A stretch of 64,000 nucleotides of DNA from Bimuria novae-zelandiae CBS 107.79 (lineage: Eukaryota; Ascomycota; Dothideomycetes; Pleosporales; Didymosphaeriaceae), in assembly GCA_010015655.1 (NCBI GenBank), contig ML976717.1, positions 182,963 through 246,962 of the forward strand. Reading direction: 5' to 3'. Under the pieces are notes generated by a model. It did not search any database. It saw nothing but the letters and a program-made list of their open reading frames with translations, and was not told the origin of the DNA. Every line of letters starts with the position of its first letter. Position 1 is the first letter of the stretch. Both the position numbers and the translations under genes were made by a program. Positions 12,080 through 25,184 of the stretch are shown in pieces.

Positions 12080-13478
12080 ATGACTTCAGATGGCTACCTG
12101 ATGGTCCTGGCTGGGGTGAGTGGATCTGAACTTAAGCAAGGCAAGCATCCATACTAATACTCCTACTGACCTTCTCAGACCTTCTACCTTGCCGAGACGA
12201 TAGCTGCACACTTTTTCGTGGCGGTATACTTGGGCATGGCCAACAACAACGTCCTCCCAGAGCGACGTGCAATCCTAGACCCGGACTCCTTGGAGTGGCG
12301 CTACACGGTTAATGGCTCGAAGACACATATAATCGGTTGGTTCACGTACACTGGTATTTTCTGGACACTGAGGTGCTGTTGGACGCTTTACTACACGCGC
12401 CTGACGTAAGTATGTCCAGTTCCCATTGAAGGCACATCTCAGTGTCCCTGGTGTTATGAGCGCACATGTTCGTTACTAACATGCGCTGCAGGGACGGCGT
12501 CCAGAGGATGGATATACGCATCAAGGTGGCTTGGATACTTAACGTGACTACCTAGATTGCTGGAACATGCATGGTGGTCTTCAAGTGCTGGCCTTTACAC
12601 CGTCAGTGGCAGATCCATCCCAATCCGGGTAGTAAGTAATGTGCATTGTAATTCGAAATCAACTATACTGATATCAGAAGACAACTGCTATCCAGGTGCC
12701 TCCAAATTACAGATCTCCTTCGTCATGGCAATCAACACTATCACGGACATGTACTTGATGGCGATACCAGTACCGGTATGTGCGCGCAGCGGTTCCTGGG
12801 ATCATTACACTGACTTGTCATGCTAGATCATCTACAGAGCACGTTTACATCTCAAGCGCAAGATCTCCCTTATTGTTCTCTCCAGTGGCGGCTGGATCGT
12901 CATCATCTTTGACATCCTTCGATGTGCCACCCTAGTATCTGTATAAGCCCTCCTTCCAGTTGTCCGCACTCGTTCCCTATACATGATTGTGCACTGATAC
13001 ACTCATCCAGTTTGGCCCCACCCAACCATCCGAGTCCGGCCAAAGGTCTGTCCGGGAGTCTTTCCTTGCCGTCGTCATCAGCAACGGCCCAATGGTCTTC
13101 CCCTTATTCAAACGCTGGATCTACGCCGCGACTGGCATGGTCTCATCGCATCGCAAGAGCAGCAAATCAGCGTTCTATCCGCTCGACAGCGTGAACAAAA
13201 ACGGCGAAAGAAAGCACACGGGCGCGTCCTCCGGTGGCCAATCCTGTAGCAAGCGGTCTCGGGGGTTTCAGCACCCGCTCAGCATGCCGAATGATACAGC
13301 TTGGGGGAGCGACGAGGCGAACGTTACGGTTAAGAAAGATGGTACAACTACGATGGTTAAGGACGAGGGTAGCCAAACGAGCGCCGATACAGTAAGTGAG
13401 GTGAGCGCGAAGGGGTTTACTAAAGAAAAAAAAATGCGAAGACGAGCAGGAAGAATAGTCAGGGTTTGGGACGGGTGA
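12080..13478 (+). pseudogene. Rhodopsin-like (PTH11-related) integral membrane protein with an in-frame stop
   Basis: Six exons can be placed: 12080-12115, 12179-12405, 12492 to about 12631, 12678-12775, 12827-12940 and 13011-13478, with good splice signals and matching phases. The product has hydrophobic helices such as YLMVLAGTFYLAETIAAHF, KISLIVLSSGGWIVIIFDIL and FLAVVISNGPMVFPLFKRW, the last being characteristic of the fungal rhodopsin-like domain. The C-terminus is a Ser/Lys-rich cytosolic tail. A TAG at 12553-12555 interrupts exon 3 in frame (VAWILNVTT-stop-IAGTC), while everything after it remains well conserved. It is therefore either a very recent pseudogene, a sequence error, or a gene with a splice form I cannot see. 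Fungal proteins of this group are poorly characterised; some act as surface receptors. Confidence 0.7.
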
Positions 13479-14549
13479 GCTCATGTTGACGAGGGAATGG
13501 GACATCAGGGAGACACATGAGCAGAGTCGTGAGGAGGACAAGGGGACACGAATAGGATGCAACGAGCCTGCAGGATGGCGTGGATGAGAACTAAGTGAGA
13601 TGGATGGGCGAAGCCGTATCAGTACTTTTCGCGCCTTACGTATTCCAAATGACGTTGCCGCTCTGCTTCGGTGCGTAGCAGCAGGCTATTCTGGGCGTCG
13701 TGCATTCTGTGTCTTAGAGCACAGGCCTACTCCGTTCACCGAGCCCGGGAACGCAGAAGGTCAAAGCGGTAACACTGAGGTGTTGAGGTGTTGAGGTGTT
13801 GAGGTGTTGAGATTGCAAATATCGGATGAACTAGCCCTATAGTAGCAGCTTCTATAGTCATTGTAGCGTGAATATGTGGGGAGTGGGACAAAATTAATGT
13901 TATTGTCAGGATGGATGCGCGTTGGCTGGACAGGCGCCTTCAATGGTTGCAAGTTGATGCTGCTAGAACGTTAGCGCGTGATATGCACCAGTTGGTCGAC
14001 AAGATTGTGGGAATGAGCTTGTATGAAGTCCCGGGGCTGCAACGATGGCCTGGCCATATGTACCTGTGCTCCCTTAAAGGAAGCTGTACCACATAGCACA
14101 TAGCGAGCATTGTAGGTGACATCCAATTCTCCTTGCGCGTGTGAAGAGCTTACCCGCGTAGACCTCACGCAAGGTACGGCGAGAATTGGCCGCTTTTAGT
14201 AGCCCGGTAATTCGGATTCGAGCGGATGACTTGCAGAAAAATTGGCACCAGGCCGGTCTAGGCGGTCCCCTGCAGCCAGGAAATGATGACAATGGATAAT
14301 TAAGCTGGACCAACCACTTCCTTCAGCTCCATGGGGCGCAACAAATGCCATGTATTCCTCACGGGAGACAGATGCCGGGCAGCGTCTATGCTCAGCGAGG
14401 CTTGCAATGATCACCACCGCTTGCGCTCCCCCTGGTCTCAGCCCCTCCTCCCCTGGAAACTTGTAATGGTGGTGGTCGTGCGACCACATTCAACTCCACC
14501 CTTACTTCCTCGACGCGCGCTGCAGGCACGCAGTAGCGCATAGCACAAC
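13479..14549. other. Intergenic region
   Basis: No gene supported. Open frames of about 60-97 codons overlap each other on both strands without domain resemblance. It contains an 8-bp tandem repeat (separate entry) and, near 14549, the promoter of the RA/PH gene. Confidence 0.45.
13777..13811. repeat. 8-bp tandem repeat, unit GAGGTGTT
   Basis: About 4.3 perfect copies in the intergenic region after the rhodopsin-like gene. Probably a simple replication-slippage repeat. Confidence 0.9.
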
Positions 14550-17395
14550 ATGGCCGATCCAGCGCCTTCGGAACCGCCTCCGGCGCAGAAGTTCTCTCGC
14601 TATCGCAGCGTGCGGCGAGCGCAAGCACAACCACAGCAGAAGCCTGGTGAGACGCCGCCTATGCCAGCAGTGCCTGCAATCCCAATGGACACGCAGAATG
14701 CGGCTCCTGTCAGCAGGAGCATGTCACGCTACCACCGCCGCCCGGCGACTTCCCATGCGCCCGCTGCGAAAGCACCGCCTCTGCGCTCTGCGACCGTCAA
14801 CGTACCTGCCCAGCCAGCTCCAGTCCCTACCCAGAACGCAACACCCGCTCGCAATCGCGCTGTCAGCTCTCCGTATGCCCCTATTACCCCCAATGCGCCG
14901 CCGCGAATGCCAAATACGTCGTGCGCAAGAGCAGAGGCGCCGCCAATGCCCAGTGCGAAGCGACCACAGACTTCGCGCGACCAGGCCAAGCAGCTCATGC
15001 AAGATGAGGCGGAACGGCAGAAGCGCATGAGGGAAAAGATCGAAGCGGAGAAGCGTGCCAAGCTGAAGGCTGAGCAAGCAGAGCGGGAGCGACAGGAGCA
15101 ACAACACAGAGAAGCCCAAGAGGCGGAGCGTCTTAGGTTACAAGAAGAGGCAGATGTGGTGGAACAAGCACGGCGAGAGAAGGGAGAGAAGGAAGAGAAG
15201 GAGCGCGGGAAGCGGCTGCAAAAAGCGGAGAGTGCAAAGCGGCTGCAGGAGAGGGAGGAGGCAGAGCGAAAAGCGCGCCTTGAAGAGGCCACGCGCAAGG
15301 CTCAGGCTCAAGTGTCTTCGCCAGCATCGCCGCCACGGCAGGGTGGGCGCTTTGGCATCTTCAGTCGCCGTAGGGACAACTCTGCAGCATCGCAGAGCCC
15401 GCCAAGCACTGCCAGACCACCCCAAACGAGCTGTGAAAATAGAGACATGGACACAATTAGACCCGGTGGAGGAGGCGCCGTTCTCGGTATCGATGCTCCC
15501 ATTTCTGCTGTCAATGCTGGTGACCGAGTATGTTTATGCCTCCAACTCCCATTGTTATGCCACACTAACTTCATATTCAGCGGGTGAGCATTCTCTGCAA
15601 CGGCAAAACTTTCCTCCTTCCCGTTACACCAGAAACAAGCGCCCAGGATCTGCTCCGATCGGCGTCTACCGTCATGACCGAGAAGATTGATGTCCACACT
15701 GACATCTTTGTCGAGCACTTCGCCAAAGTCAGCGTGTATCGGCCCCTCCGCATGTATGAACACGTTCGGGATGTGATGAACTCATGGGACAACGACACTC
15801 AGAACGATCTCGAGATCGTCAATGCCGCTTACAAGGGCCATGACCGGCAAGCGCTACTCTCGTCCAAGGTACCGAATGAGAAACCAGAGGGATTGAGCTG
15901 TTTCATTTACTACTCCTCGAGGCCAGGTAAATGGAACAAAAAATACATCACCCTTCGTGCTGACGGTCAACTCGTCATGGCCAAGAACGAAACTGCCAAG
16001 GATCAAGAAAACATCTGTCATATGTCCGACTTTGACATTTACAGGCCCACGGAACGAAAGCAGAAGAAAATCAAACCACCGAAAAGCATATGCTACGCGG
16101 TGAAGAGCCAGCAGAAGTCAAACATCTTCTCGGACGAGTCGCGCTATGTACACTTTTTCTGTACGAGCGACGAGCGCACATCGGTCAAGTTTTACAACAT
16201 GCTTCAGACATGGAGGAGTTGGCATCTGAAGCATGTTATGGGTGAAGGCCAGGAGAAGCCCAAAGCACCGGACGCGAAACCTGCGAATGCATTCCTTGCA
16301 AAGACCAAGGCCCTGGGCGCCCTAGATCATGGCGCTACCTCGTCCCACGCCCGGAGTGCATCCGATAGCTCCTTCTATCAACTGGGCTCTTTCAAACCGT
16401 TGTTTAACCTCGAAGAGTTCGGCAAGAGCCTGGATCAGACCGTGCAAAGCTCTACCGCACCGGAGGTACCCTTGGGCCGCAAGGATACAAGAGCCATGCA
16501 CGCGAGGAAAATGTCAACCAGACAAAAAGCACCGCCTCCAGTGGCATACAGTCGAAGCGGTCTAGTTGACGAGATCCCTGACATGCCGGTTGTTGAACGA
16601 AGCAACTCCTTGACGCAAACCTCTTCCCGCCCTGACGAGGAAACCTTCGCAGCCGGCGGCCTCCTCGGAAGGAAATATTCTGAACGCCAAAAAGCCGCAC
16701 AAGACCGCGAAGCCAACTCCACCGGCCCCTTCACCGACGGCCCATCCCTCGTCAGCAACGTCGACGCCCTGCTCGCCGCCCAAACAAACGACAGCGGCGG
16801 TCTCAACCGCAGATCCTCCGTCCGCAGCACCCACCACCGCAGAACCTCCAGCGACATCCAACGCAGCACCTCCGCACGCGTCAAGCCGCGCCCCCTCGTC
16901 GACCTCACACCGCAGTACAAAGAACCGCCCCAGCACCGCAACAAAGGCAAAGGCTTCGTCCCCGAAGGCAGCGCAGGTCCGCTCATCGAAAACGCAACCT
17001 CCCTCGAAGAAGCCATCCACGTTCCCCCGTCCACAGACTGGCGCGCTGGCGCGCGTCCGCCAACTGCCCGCGTGCATGGTACCTACGCTACGCCCGGCCA
17101 CGAGCGCACGCGCTCGCTAAAAGGCCGCACCCCGACCGAGGGGCTTGCCGCGTACACAGTGAACAACCACACCGCAGGCGTGTGCGATGCTAATCAGGCG
17201 TTCACGGGCGGCGGACTGCTTGCGCGCGCGGGTTTGAGCCAGGGTGCGATGCCAGTCGGGCATGGCGTCGTGGATGGGAGTAGGGCGAGGGGTCCGCTGG
17301 TGGATTTGAGCGAGGGGTCGAGGTTTGCGGAGGGGAGTTTGTTGGCGAACGTGGAGAGGGGAAGGGGGAAGAGGGCGAGTGTGGACTTGGGATGA
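14550..17395 (+). CDS. Ras-association and PH domain protein with a coiled coil
   Basis: Two exons, 14550-15527 and 15581-17395, with a 53-bp intron (GTATGT..TTCAG); about 930 residues. Layout: a Pro/Ala/Arg-rich N-terminus (1-140), a strongly charged Glu/Arg/Lys coiled coil (about 141-250), an RA/ubiquitin-like domain (about 327-406, beginning RVSILCNGKTFLLPV), a PH domain (about 430-545, with GKWNKKYITLRADGQLVM and a terminal WRSWHL helix), then a long Ser/Arg-rich tail with repeated short GGLL and GSLL(A) motifs. RA-PH tandems in animals (Grb7/MIG-10/RIAM/lamellipodin class) link small GTPases and membrane phosphoinositides to actin. An equivalent polarity or signalling role is inference. 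The protein is cytosolic or membrane-associated, with no signal peptide. Start is the first ATG of the open exon. Confidence 0.85.
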
Positions 17396-18781
17396 GGGTT
17401 TTTCATATGTTAGGGTTTTTTTGTCTGTCTGTGGGACATTATCTTTGGGAGGGGATGGGTACTTGGGCGTCTGCGTGGATGGGTGATACCGGATCGTTTC
17501 GTTGGTTTCTTTTGCTGTCGTTCTTTCTAGTCTCGCACATTGTACTGAGGTTTGAATGCTTTGCGTCGTAGCATAGACGTTAGGCTGGTGGGTTCTAGCT
17601 CAGATTGAAGATTAGACGGCCATCCATTGCTATCTTGGCAGTCAGTCGGACAAGGCATGGCCATCTTGAAGTTTTTTCGTGAAGCGGTCGGGCTTCTATG
17701 AATTGAATAGACGCGTGGAGATCCCGCTCCCATGACAGGTAAATCCTCGAGGCGGTTCGAGATCTGCACAGGACGAATCCCGCCTAGCGAACCTGCACGG
17801 GACCTGGTTTAGCGGTGCCTTTGAGGTTGCTTCGTGGTGGAGCCTTGAGACGATGTACGAAACTTATAGTCAATCAAGTCGAACTGAAAATCATGGTGTG
17901 GTGCAACATTGAAATATTCATCCCCATTGTGGCACTGTGAAGGTGATGCCGAAAGTCTCGCCGTTCTTTATAAACATGATGAAGCTCGCCCTCATACTGT
18001 AGCGAACTTGGACATGCTGACATGTGGTGGACTTTCCCCTGCATAGAGCCGCGGATCTGCGTCCTCACGTGTATTGAAACCCCACAGTGCTAAAAGCACA
18101 AGTGGAATGGCGGATGGAGTCAATTCAACACAACCCCGCATTGCCGCCGCCCAATATGACGGCACGCATGGAGCTCCGAGGTCACACCGGTGGCGCCATG
18201 AGCATGCCGTCCAACGCCACGATCACTCGGGGAAGCTCATGTGAGATGGTTGAGAGAAGACATCGTGAGATTTTTGAGCCGCCTTGACTCGGGCGCATGC
18301 ACTTTTAAATTTGTTGGTGCCGTAGCAACCGCCGCGGGGATGTGATAGGCCAATGGCACAGTTTCACCCGTCGCAAGGCGCTGTGACGTAGTGTTTGCAG
18401 GGATACAAGCTGTTCGGGCCGCTAGTGGGCGCAAACCAGCTCGCCAGCCTCCATCTGATCATCTCTCCGCGCGCTCGGAGCTCTCAATCGGACGGCAGAG
18501 CGTGTGACTTTCCTGCCGTCTCCTTCTTCAAATCTTTCTCGCCTCACTCGCCTTTCGCTGTGTGCTCTTGCCTTGCGCGAATCCCATTGCGGCTGCTCTC
18601 ACATTCCCCAACATCACCTGTTAGCACTCCCAGATCAGATCTCAGACCAACTGGTCTAGCGCATTCACGCGTAGTAGCTCAAATAGCTTCGAGCTCACTC
18701 CTAGCTTCTCCAGCTGCCCAGCTTTAACTTTCGAGTGTTTATCCTCTCTTCCACTTCCGGGACTCGCCCCGCATTGGCACG
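17396..18781. other. Intergenic region upstream of glycogen synthase
   Basis: About 1.4 kb without a supportable gene; open frames are 60-110 codons and overlapping. The 300 bp before 18782 are CT-rich (long pyrimidine runs near 18500-18620), typical of promoters and 5' leaders of highly expressed fungal genes. Confidence 0.5.
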
Positions 18782-21432
18782 ATGGCAGAATCACGCGATG
18801 TGTCAAACCACCTCCTCTTTGAGGTTGCGACAGAGGTTGCCAATCGAGGTGATTCAAGCAATTGAGCTTCATGGAGCTTTCTGCTGACACCGACAGTTGG
18901 TGGCATCTATTCCGTCCTAAAGTCGAAAGCTCAGGTTACGACGGCCGAATATGGGTCCGCATACACTCTGCTGGGTCCGCTCAACAAATCTTCGGTACGC
19001 AATCGATGGTTGACAGCTCCCAGCACGGCGTCCACTGACAGACGCAACAGGCCGCAGTCGAAGTCGAAGAACTGGAACCCAAGGACCAGGCCCTCGTGGC
19101 CACCATCAAGTCCATGAACGACCGGGGCATCAAGACGCTATACGGGCGATGGCTGATTGACGGCGCACCTCGCGTGCTGCTGTTCGACACGGGAACCGGC
19201 TACGGATATCTCGACGAGTGGAAGAGCGACCTGTGGTCCTCTGCCGGCATCCCTTCGCCGCCGGGCGACTCTGAGACCAACGAAGCCATTGTATTTGGCT
19301 ATCTGATCGCCTGGTTCTTGGGCGAGGTGAGTTCCGCATTCAGTCTCAGCTGATGCAGCCTGTCCCGTCTCACTCAGGATGCAAGATGCAGAGCTCAAGA
19401 CACGATGAAGTCGTTGCATATCTGGCGCGTAGTTCTCGTATCTTGTGACTGCATCGAACAAACTGGGGCAATATAGCGGATGGACGCGCCAGCAACGTGT
19501 CCGACGTCGCTAACAAATTTAGTACGTTTTCCACGAGAAGAAGCGCGCTGTCATTGTGCAGTTCCACGAGTGGCTCGCTGGTGTCGCTCTTCCGCTGTGC
19601 AAGAAGCGGCGCATCGATGTGACCACAATCTTCACCACCCACGCTACGCTTTTGGGCCGCTATCTCTGCGCCGGGTCTGTAGACTTCTACAATAACCTGC
19701 AACACTTCGATGTGGATTCTGAAGCTGGAAAGCGTGGTATCTACCACCGCTACTGCATAGAACGCGCAGCTGCACACTCCGCCGACGTCTTCACTACCGT
19801 ATCACACATCACTGCTTACGAGAGTGAGCATCTTTTGAAGCGCAAACCCGACGGTGTGCTGCCGAACGGTTTAAACGTGAAGAAGTTTTCAGCTACCCAC
19901 GAGTTCCAGAATCTGCATCAGCAGGCTAAAGAGAAGATCAACGACTTCGTACGAGGTCACTTCTATGGACAAAACGACTTTGATCCTGAAAACACCCTCT
20001 ACTTGTTCACCGCTGGTCGTTACGAGTACCGGAATAAAGGTGTGGACATGTTCATTGAGTCGCTGGCACGGTTGAATCACCGAATGAAGAGCTCTGGGTC
20101 CAACATGACCGTAGTAGCATTCATCATCTTACCCGCACAAACTCAGTCTTTGACTGTGGAAGCTCTCAAGGGACAAGCTGTCATCAAGTCGTTGCACGAC
20201 ACCATTAAGACGATTGAGCAGAACGTGGGCAAGAAGTTGTTCGAGCGTTCCCTGACCTGGACCGATGGCCAGGACATGCCTGACGATAAGGATTTGCTGT
20301 CTGCTTCTGACAAGATCATGCTTCGCCGTCGGCTGTTTGCGATGAAGCGTAACAACTTACCCCCAATCGTGACTCACAACATGGTAAACGATGCTGAGGA
20401 CCCAGTTCTGAACCAGCTCCGCCGCTGCCAGCTGTTCAATCACCCCTCGGACCGCGTCAAGGTTGTTTTCCACCCGGAATTCTTGAACTCCGCGAATCCA
20501 GTTCTGCCCCTGGATTACGACGATTTCGTTCGTGGTACCCATTTGGGCGTCTTCCCATCGTACTATGAGCCATGGGGCTACACGCCCGCGGAATGTACCG
20601 TCATGGGCGTACCTAGCATCACCACCAACTTATCCGGTTTCGGTTGTTACATGGAGGAGCTTATCGAAAACGCTGCCGACTACGGCATCTATATTGTGGA
20701 TCGTCGGATGAAGGGCGTTGATGATTCGGTTAACCAGCTTGTCGATTACATGTTTGATTTCACAAAGAAGAGCAAGCGACAACGTATCAACCAGCGAAAC
20801 CGAACTGAGCGTCTCAGTGACCTGCTCGACTGGAAGCGGATGGGCATGGAATATGTCAAAGCGCGTCAGCTCGCACTGCGACGCGCTTATCCTGCTGCGT
20901 ACGAAGAGGATGAGGAGCCAGACTTCTTCAACTCGCACGAAGTCAAGATTTCACGGCCGCTCTCAGAGCCTGGGTCGCCGCGCGACCGTTCAGGCATGAT
21001 GACACCAGGCGATTTTGCGTCTTTGCAAGAAGGTCGAGAGGGGCTCAGCACTGAGGACTACATAGCGTGGAAGCTCCCGTAAGTAACCACTACCCAGCGG
21101 GCAATTGTCTTGTGTTCCATGAGGATGTACACTATAGAGGCGAAGATGTTGGAATCAGCGCCAGCCTGGCGTCGGTTTTAATATTCTTGGCCTTTGTACT
21201 GTACGAACCGGGATAACACAAGGGTTTTCATCCATCTGCTTTGCGCAAGCTAACTAGCCACAGGGAGGAGGAAGATCCCGATGACTACCCTTTCCCGCTC
21301 ACCCTGAAGACGAAGAAGCCAACTGGCTCAGGTGCCATTTCGCCAGCTCTGAACGGTACCGATGGTGCTGCAGACGCACGAACATCCTCCTCGATGGCCG
21401 GAATACCAGGGCCCCGCACTACGACAACATAG
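18782..21432 (+). CDS. gsy1: Glycogen [starch] synthase (GT3)
   Basis: Five exons: 18782-18848, 18897-18994, 19051-19326, 19523-21078 and 21264-21432, giving 721 residues, close to the usual ~700-720. The enzyme transfers glucose from UDP-glucose to glycogen through alpha-1,4 links in the cytosol. Evidence: the N-terminal [21 protein letters not shown] nucleotide-sugar motif; QFHEWLAG; the GT3 catalytic E-x7-E pair in [13 protein letters not shown] (about E496 and E504); and the arginine cluster [20 protein letters not shown] (about 565-585), where glucose-6-phosphate binds in yeast Gsy2. The C-terminal [15 protein letters not shown] holds the known type of regulatory phosphorylation sites, so allosteric and phosphorylation control are probably conserved. 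The last exon encodes the acidic [12 protein letters not shown] segment and a Ser/Thr-rich end. Confidence 0.97.
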
Positions 21433-22182
21433 CGAATGTACCTAGGTCCCAGCGTAGGAGATGGTTAGAATGGGAGAATGTTAGAAGCCAAATTGCATGG
21501 ATCAGGGTTTTATTTTCGGTGATATATTGTGCTTTCGGATGCTTTAAGAGACCCCGTATGGTGACGGTGCTTCGGCTGTGAATAATTCAATGTGAGCAAT
21601 GTTCTGTGAAAGATGAAGGTGACATGATCCGTCGCGTCTTCCGCAGTCGCCGGTCACGTGGAACAAGATGTGGAAGGTGGGGCGATAGCGACTTCTAGAA
21701 AAATATCCCACGTTTGACTGATTGTGTTTTAATTGCAAGACGCGTTGGCCAATAATTTCAGTTCTTTGTTGGTCGTGGGGTGGCGTATAGTGTTTTTATC
21801 ACTCCTGAGAGGTTGACCTCGGTAGTTCTTGGCGTCATCATGTTGACTTTCATTTGCGTTCCCTATCTTCAGCCCACACCCTAAGGCCACCGTCCCCAAC
21901 TGCGCCATACTTTTAGACGCTCGCCCGCCGCACCCAGAGTCGAACGCCCGCTTCGCAGCCCTTCCTTCTCTGCTATTCGCTAACAATGCACCTTTCGAAT
22001 CGCGACTCCCTGCGTAACGACCCGTCGGTCCGTTTATGCCTCTAACAAATAGCGCGTGCTGCGAAACCGAGCCTGGGCAAAGAATCGCGTTTACGGTTAC
22101 GGGTCCTTCTACAGCTAAGTAGGCTCATCGTGCCACTCTGTCCTTGCCCTGAGCACATCGAGAAAGAAGACGCGTGGGGAAG
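21433..22182. other. Intergenic region upstream of the TRK transporter
   Basis: About 750 bp with no supportable gene; contains the glycogen synthase 3' region and the TRK promoter. Open frames of 64 and 85 codons on the minus strand have no recognisable content. Confidence 0.45.
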
Positions 22183-25100
22183 ATGTTAAGTCCGGTGGTC
22201 GCTGTCCTGGGGTGGCTGCGGCAGACTAGACTGTCGGCCTTCAAGCCGCACCTGAACTTTATCACTCTTCACTGTGCGTATAAGAGCAGTTGGGGCATAG
22301 CGCATACTAACCGGGGCAGATGCGTATATTATTTCCATAACGCTCATCGGCTCGATTATCATATACCCGGGGAAAAACATGTCCTATATCGATGCACTCT
22401 TCTTTTCGAGCGGCGGAGCAACGCAGAGCGGACTAAACACGTAAGTCGCCTCGCGGCAACATTCGGGCAAAGCTGACACAGGTAGCATCGATGTAAACAA
22501 ACTTCATTTGTATCAGCAGGTAGGGACTCTCTCTCCCAATTGCCGGAGTCCTGCTGACTCGGACAGATTGTGCTCATGCTACTCGCTTGCATCTGCAACC
22601 CCATAATCATCAATACTTGCGTCGTTTTCATCCGCCTCTACTGGTTCGAAAGACGATTCCAGAATGTCGTGCTCGAAGCGCGGAGCATGCGGCGAACACG
22701 GACAAGATCGATTGGCAGAGGAGAGAGCAAACCCAACTCAGAACGTGACATGGGCAGCGAAGAGAACGGCGTCGGCGATCGGGAGATCAAAGTGATCAGA
22801 GCAGACAATGGGCATGCCAAGGGCAAAAGGATAGATGACGAGGAAGCCTTCCGGGACGGAGATATTGCAATCGAAGATACAGACGACGACAGTGGAAACG
22901 GGTCTGGTTCGAAGGAAGGGAACAGTACTCCTGTGGAAGAAGACATTTCTCCCACAACCGGAAAGCCCGAATTGCCGTTCCACCGGAACATCACCTTCGC
23001 AGATGAGGTCGCGTCTCCGTCAGAGCGCTTACCTCAAAAGAACAAAGAACAGAGCATTGCTTTCGTGGAGAACCAGCGCAATCCAAGAGATCAGGCTACA
23101 TTCCGTATCCCAGGTCCACGCGACTATGACCGCGGCTTTGTTCCAGAGCGGATCGAGGAAGGCGTGGAACTGGACAGGCTCAATACCCACAATTCAAACG
23201 ACCGGAACAGCTTGCAAAGGAAGCGCTCGGGATCAGCCTCCAGAGGGCCGCCACAAGAACTTAAAAGTGATGACCACCCGTTGAAAGCCCACATCACAAT
23301 CGATGTTCCGGACATGCGCCGCCGCCCGCATACCGGACCTTCGGCTTATGACTTCAATCGCACAAGGCGGCGCTCTGATGCTTCTGAAACTGAAGCCGCT
23401 CCTGCTGGCTACTCGGCACCTAAACGCACGAGATCAAGGACATTTGGCAGTTTCCTTTCGCGGGAGCGGGAGGAGGAGGATCCTATGCCTTATCTGAGTT
23501 ATACTCCAACGTTAGGCAGAAACTCTGCCTTTGTCGACTTGACTGAGGAGCAGCGGGAGGAGCTGGGCGGCATTGAATACCGCGCTCTGAAACTGCTGGC
23601 TGTCGTACTGGTCACGTATTTCGTCGGCTTCCATCTGCTCGGCATGATCTGCTTGCTTCCCTGGATTGTAAACAGCAAAACGTACTCCGCCCCAGTTCGC
23701 GCCGCGAATGTTGACCCTGCCTGGTGGTACGTTATGTCCCGCTGGTGTGAATAGTGTTTCAGCTGACATATCCAGGGGTGTCTTCACTCCAGCCTCCCTG
23801 TTCAACGATCTGGGTTTAACGCTGACCCCTGATTCAATGATTTCTTACCAATTAGCAGTCTTCCCTCTACTTCTTGGAACCTTTCTTATCATCATTGGAA
23901 ACACCGGCTTCCCTTGCATGCTTCGCTTCGTTATATGGCTATGTTCAAAATGTGTGCCATATCGCAGTGGCGTTTGGGAGGAATTCAAATTCCTCCTCGA
24001 TCACCCGCGTCGTTGCTTCACACTCTTATTCCCCAGCAGCGCCAACTGGTGGCTCTTCTGGGTTCTCATTCTACTAAATGGCATCGATCTTATATTCTTC
24101 ATCGTTCTAGATGTGAGTCACACCCCGCTGCTTTATCGAAGTATCGATCCACTAACACGATCAAGCTCAACACTGAGGCTGTTCAACACTTATCCGGGGG
24201 ATTCCGGGTTCTAGACGGGCTCTTTCAGGCTGCCTCAACTCGTACCGCAGGTTTTGCAGTCGTCAACCTCGCTGATCTGCATCCCGCCATTCAGGTTTCC
24301 TACTTGATCATGATGTACATTTCAGTCTTTCCCATCGCAATATCACTGCGTAAGACCAATGTGTACGAAGAAAAATCGCTCGGAATTTATTCCGGCGACG
24401 ATGACGAGGGCAACGAGAACAGCTATTTCGGTACCCACGTACGCCGGCAATTATCCTTCGACTTGTGGTACATCTTCCTTGGCTTCTTCATCATCGCCAT
24501 CGTCGAAGGCTCTCGATTGCAAAACGTAAGTTGGTTTTTCAATCAACGAACCGAGACTATCCAGGGAAGATAAGATGAAAGTGCTTGATGCGAGCAATGT
24601 ATGGGCCATCTGCGCATGCGTTGCCCACATTGCTATCACCTTACACCTTGATTTTTCCTTCTCTCTCTCCTACTTCGACTCCTCCCCCATCAAACTGCTG
24701 CTAACGTTTTCAGACCAACGAATACGCGTTCACTCTCTTCTCCGTTCTCTTTGAAATCATTTCCGCCTACGGCACCGTCGGCCTCTCTCTCGGCTACCCC
24801 GGCGTCAACACCTCGTTTTCCGGCCAATTCAAGACGCTCTCTAAACTTATCATCATTGCTATGCAGATCCGTGGGCGCCACCGCGGACTTCCATACGCGC
24901 TTGACCGCGCTATTCTGCTCCCCTCGGAATCTTTACACAAGAAGGAAGACGAAGACGCGACGAGGCGGGCCAGGAGGAATAGTCATATCAGCGAGGTTGG
25001 GGAGGGTGGTCTGCAGCGCACGGGCACGGGGCTTAGTAGGCGGAGTACGGCGAGCCATGAGGGCGGTGGAGGCAGTGGGTTTAGAGGCAGGATCAAGCCC

Positions 25101-25184
25101 AGCGACGTGGGTAGGTTCTTCGCTGGGGCGCTGAATGCGGGGCCGACTTACTCGATTGCAAGGGAGAGGGAGAAGAAGGCTTGA
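22183..25184 (+). CDS. trk1: TRK-type potassium transporter
   Basis: Seven exons: 22183-22273, 22320-22440, 22486-22519, 22567-23726, 23776-24112, 24166-24525 and 24714-25184, about 857 residues. It mediates high-affinity K+ uptake across the plasma membrane. The first selectivity-loop region reads DALFFSSGGATQSGLNTIDVNKL. Later pore repeats include SLFNDLGLTLTPDSM, DGLFQAASTRTAGFAVVNLADLHPAIQ (a classic TRK signature) and FEIISAYGTVGLSLGYPGVNTSFSG. A large hydrophilic loop (about residues 114-415, rich in Arg/Ser/Asp/Glu) separates the second and third helices, as in fungal TRK proteins. The C-terminus is an Arg/Gly/Ser-rich cytosolic tail. Exon 3 is only 34 bp; its acceptor GGTAG|CATC was chosen because the alternative gives an immediate stop. 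Start is the ATG preceding LSPVVAVLGWL. Confidence 0.95.
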
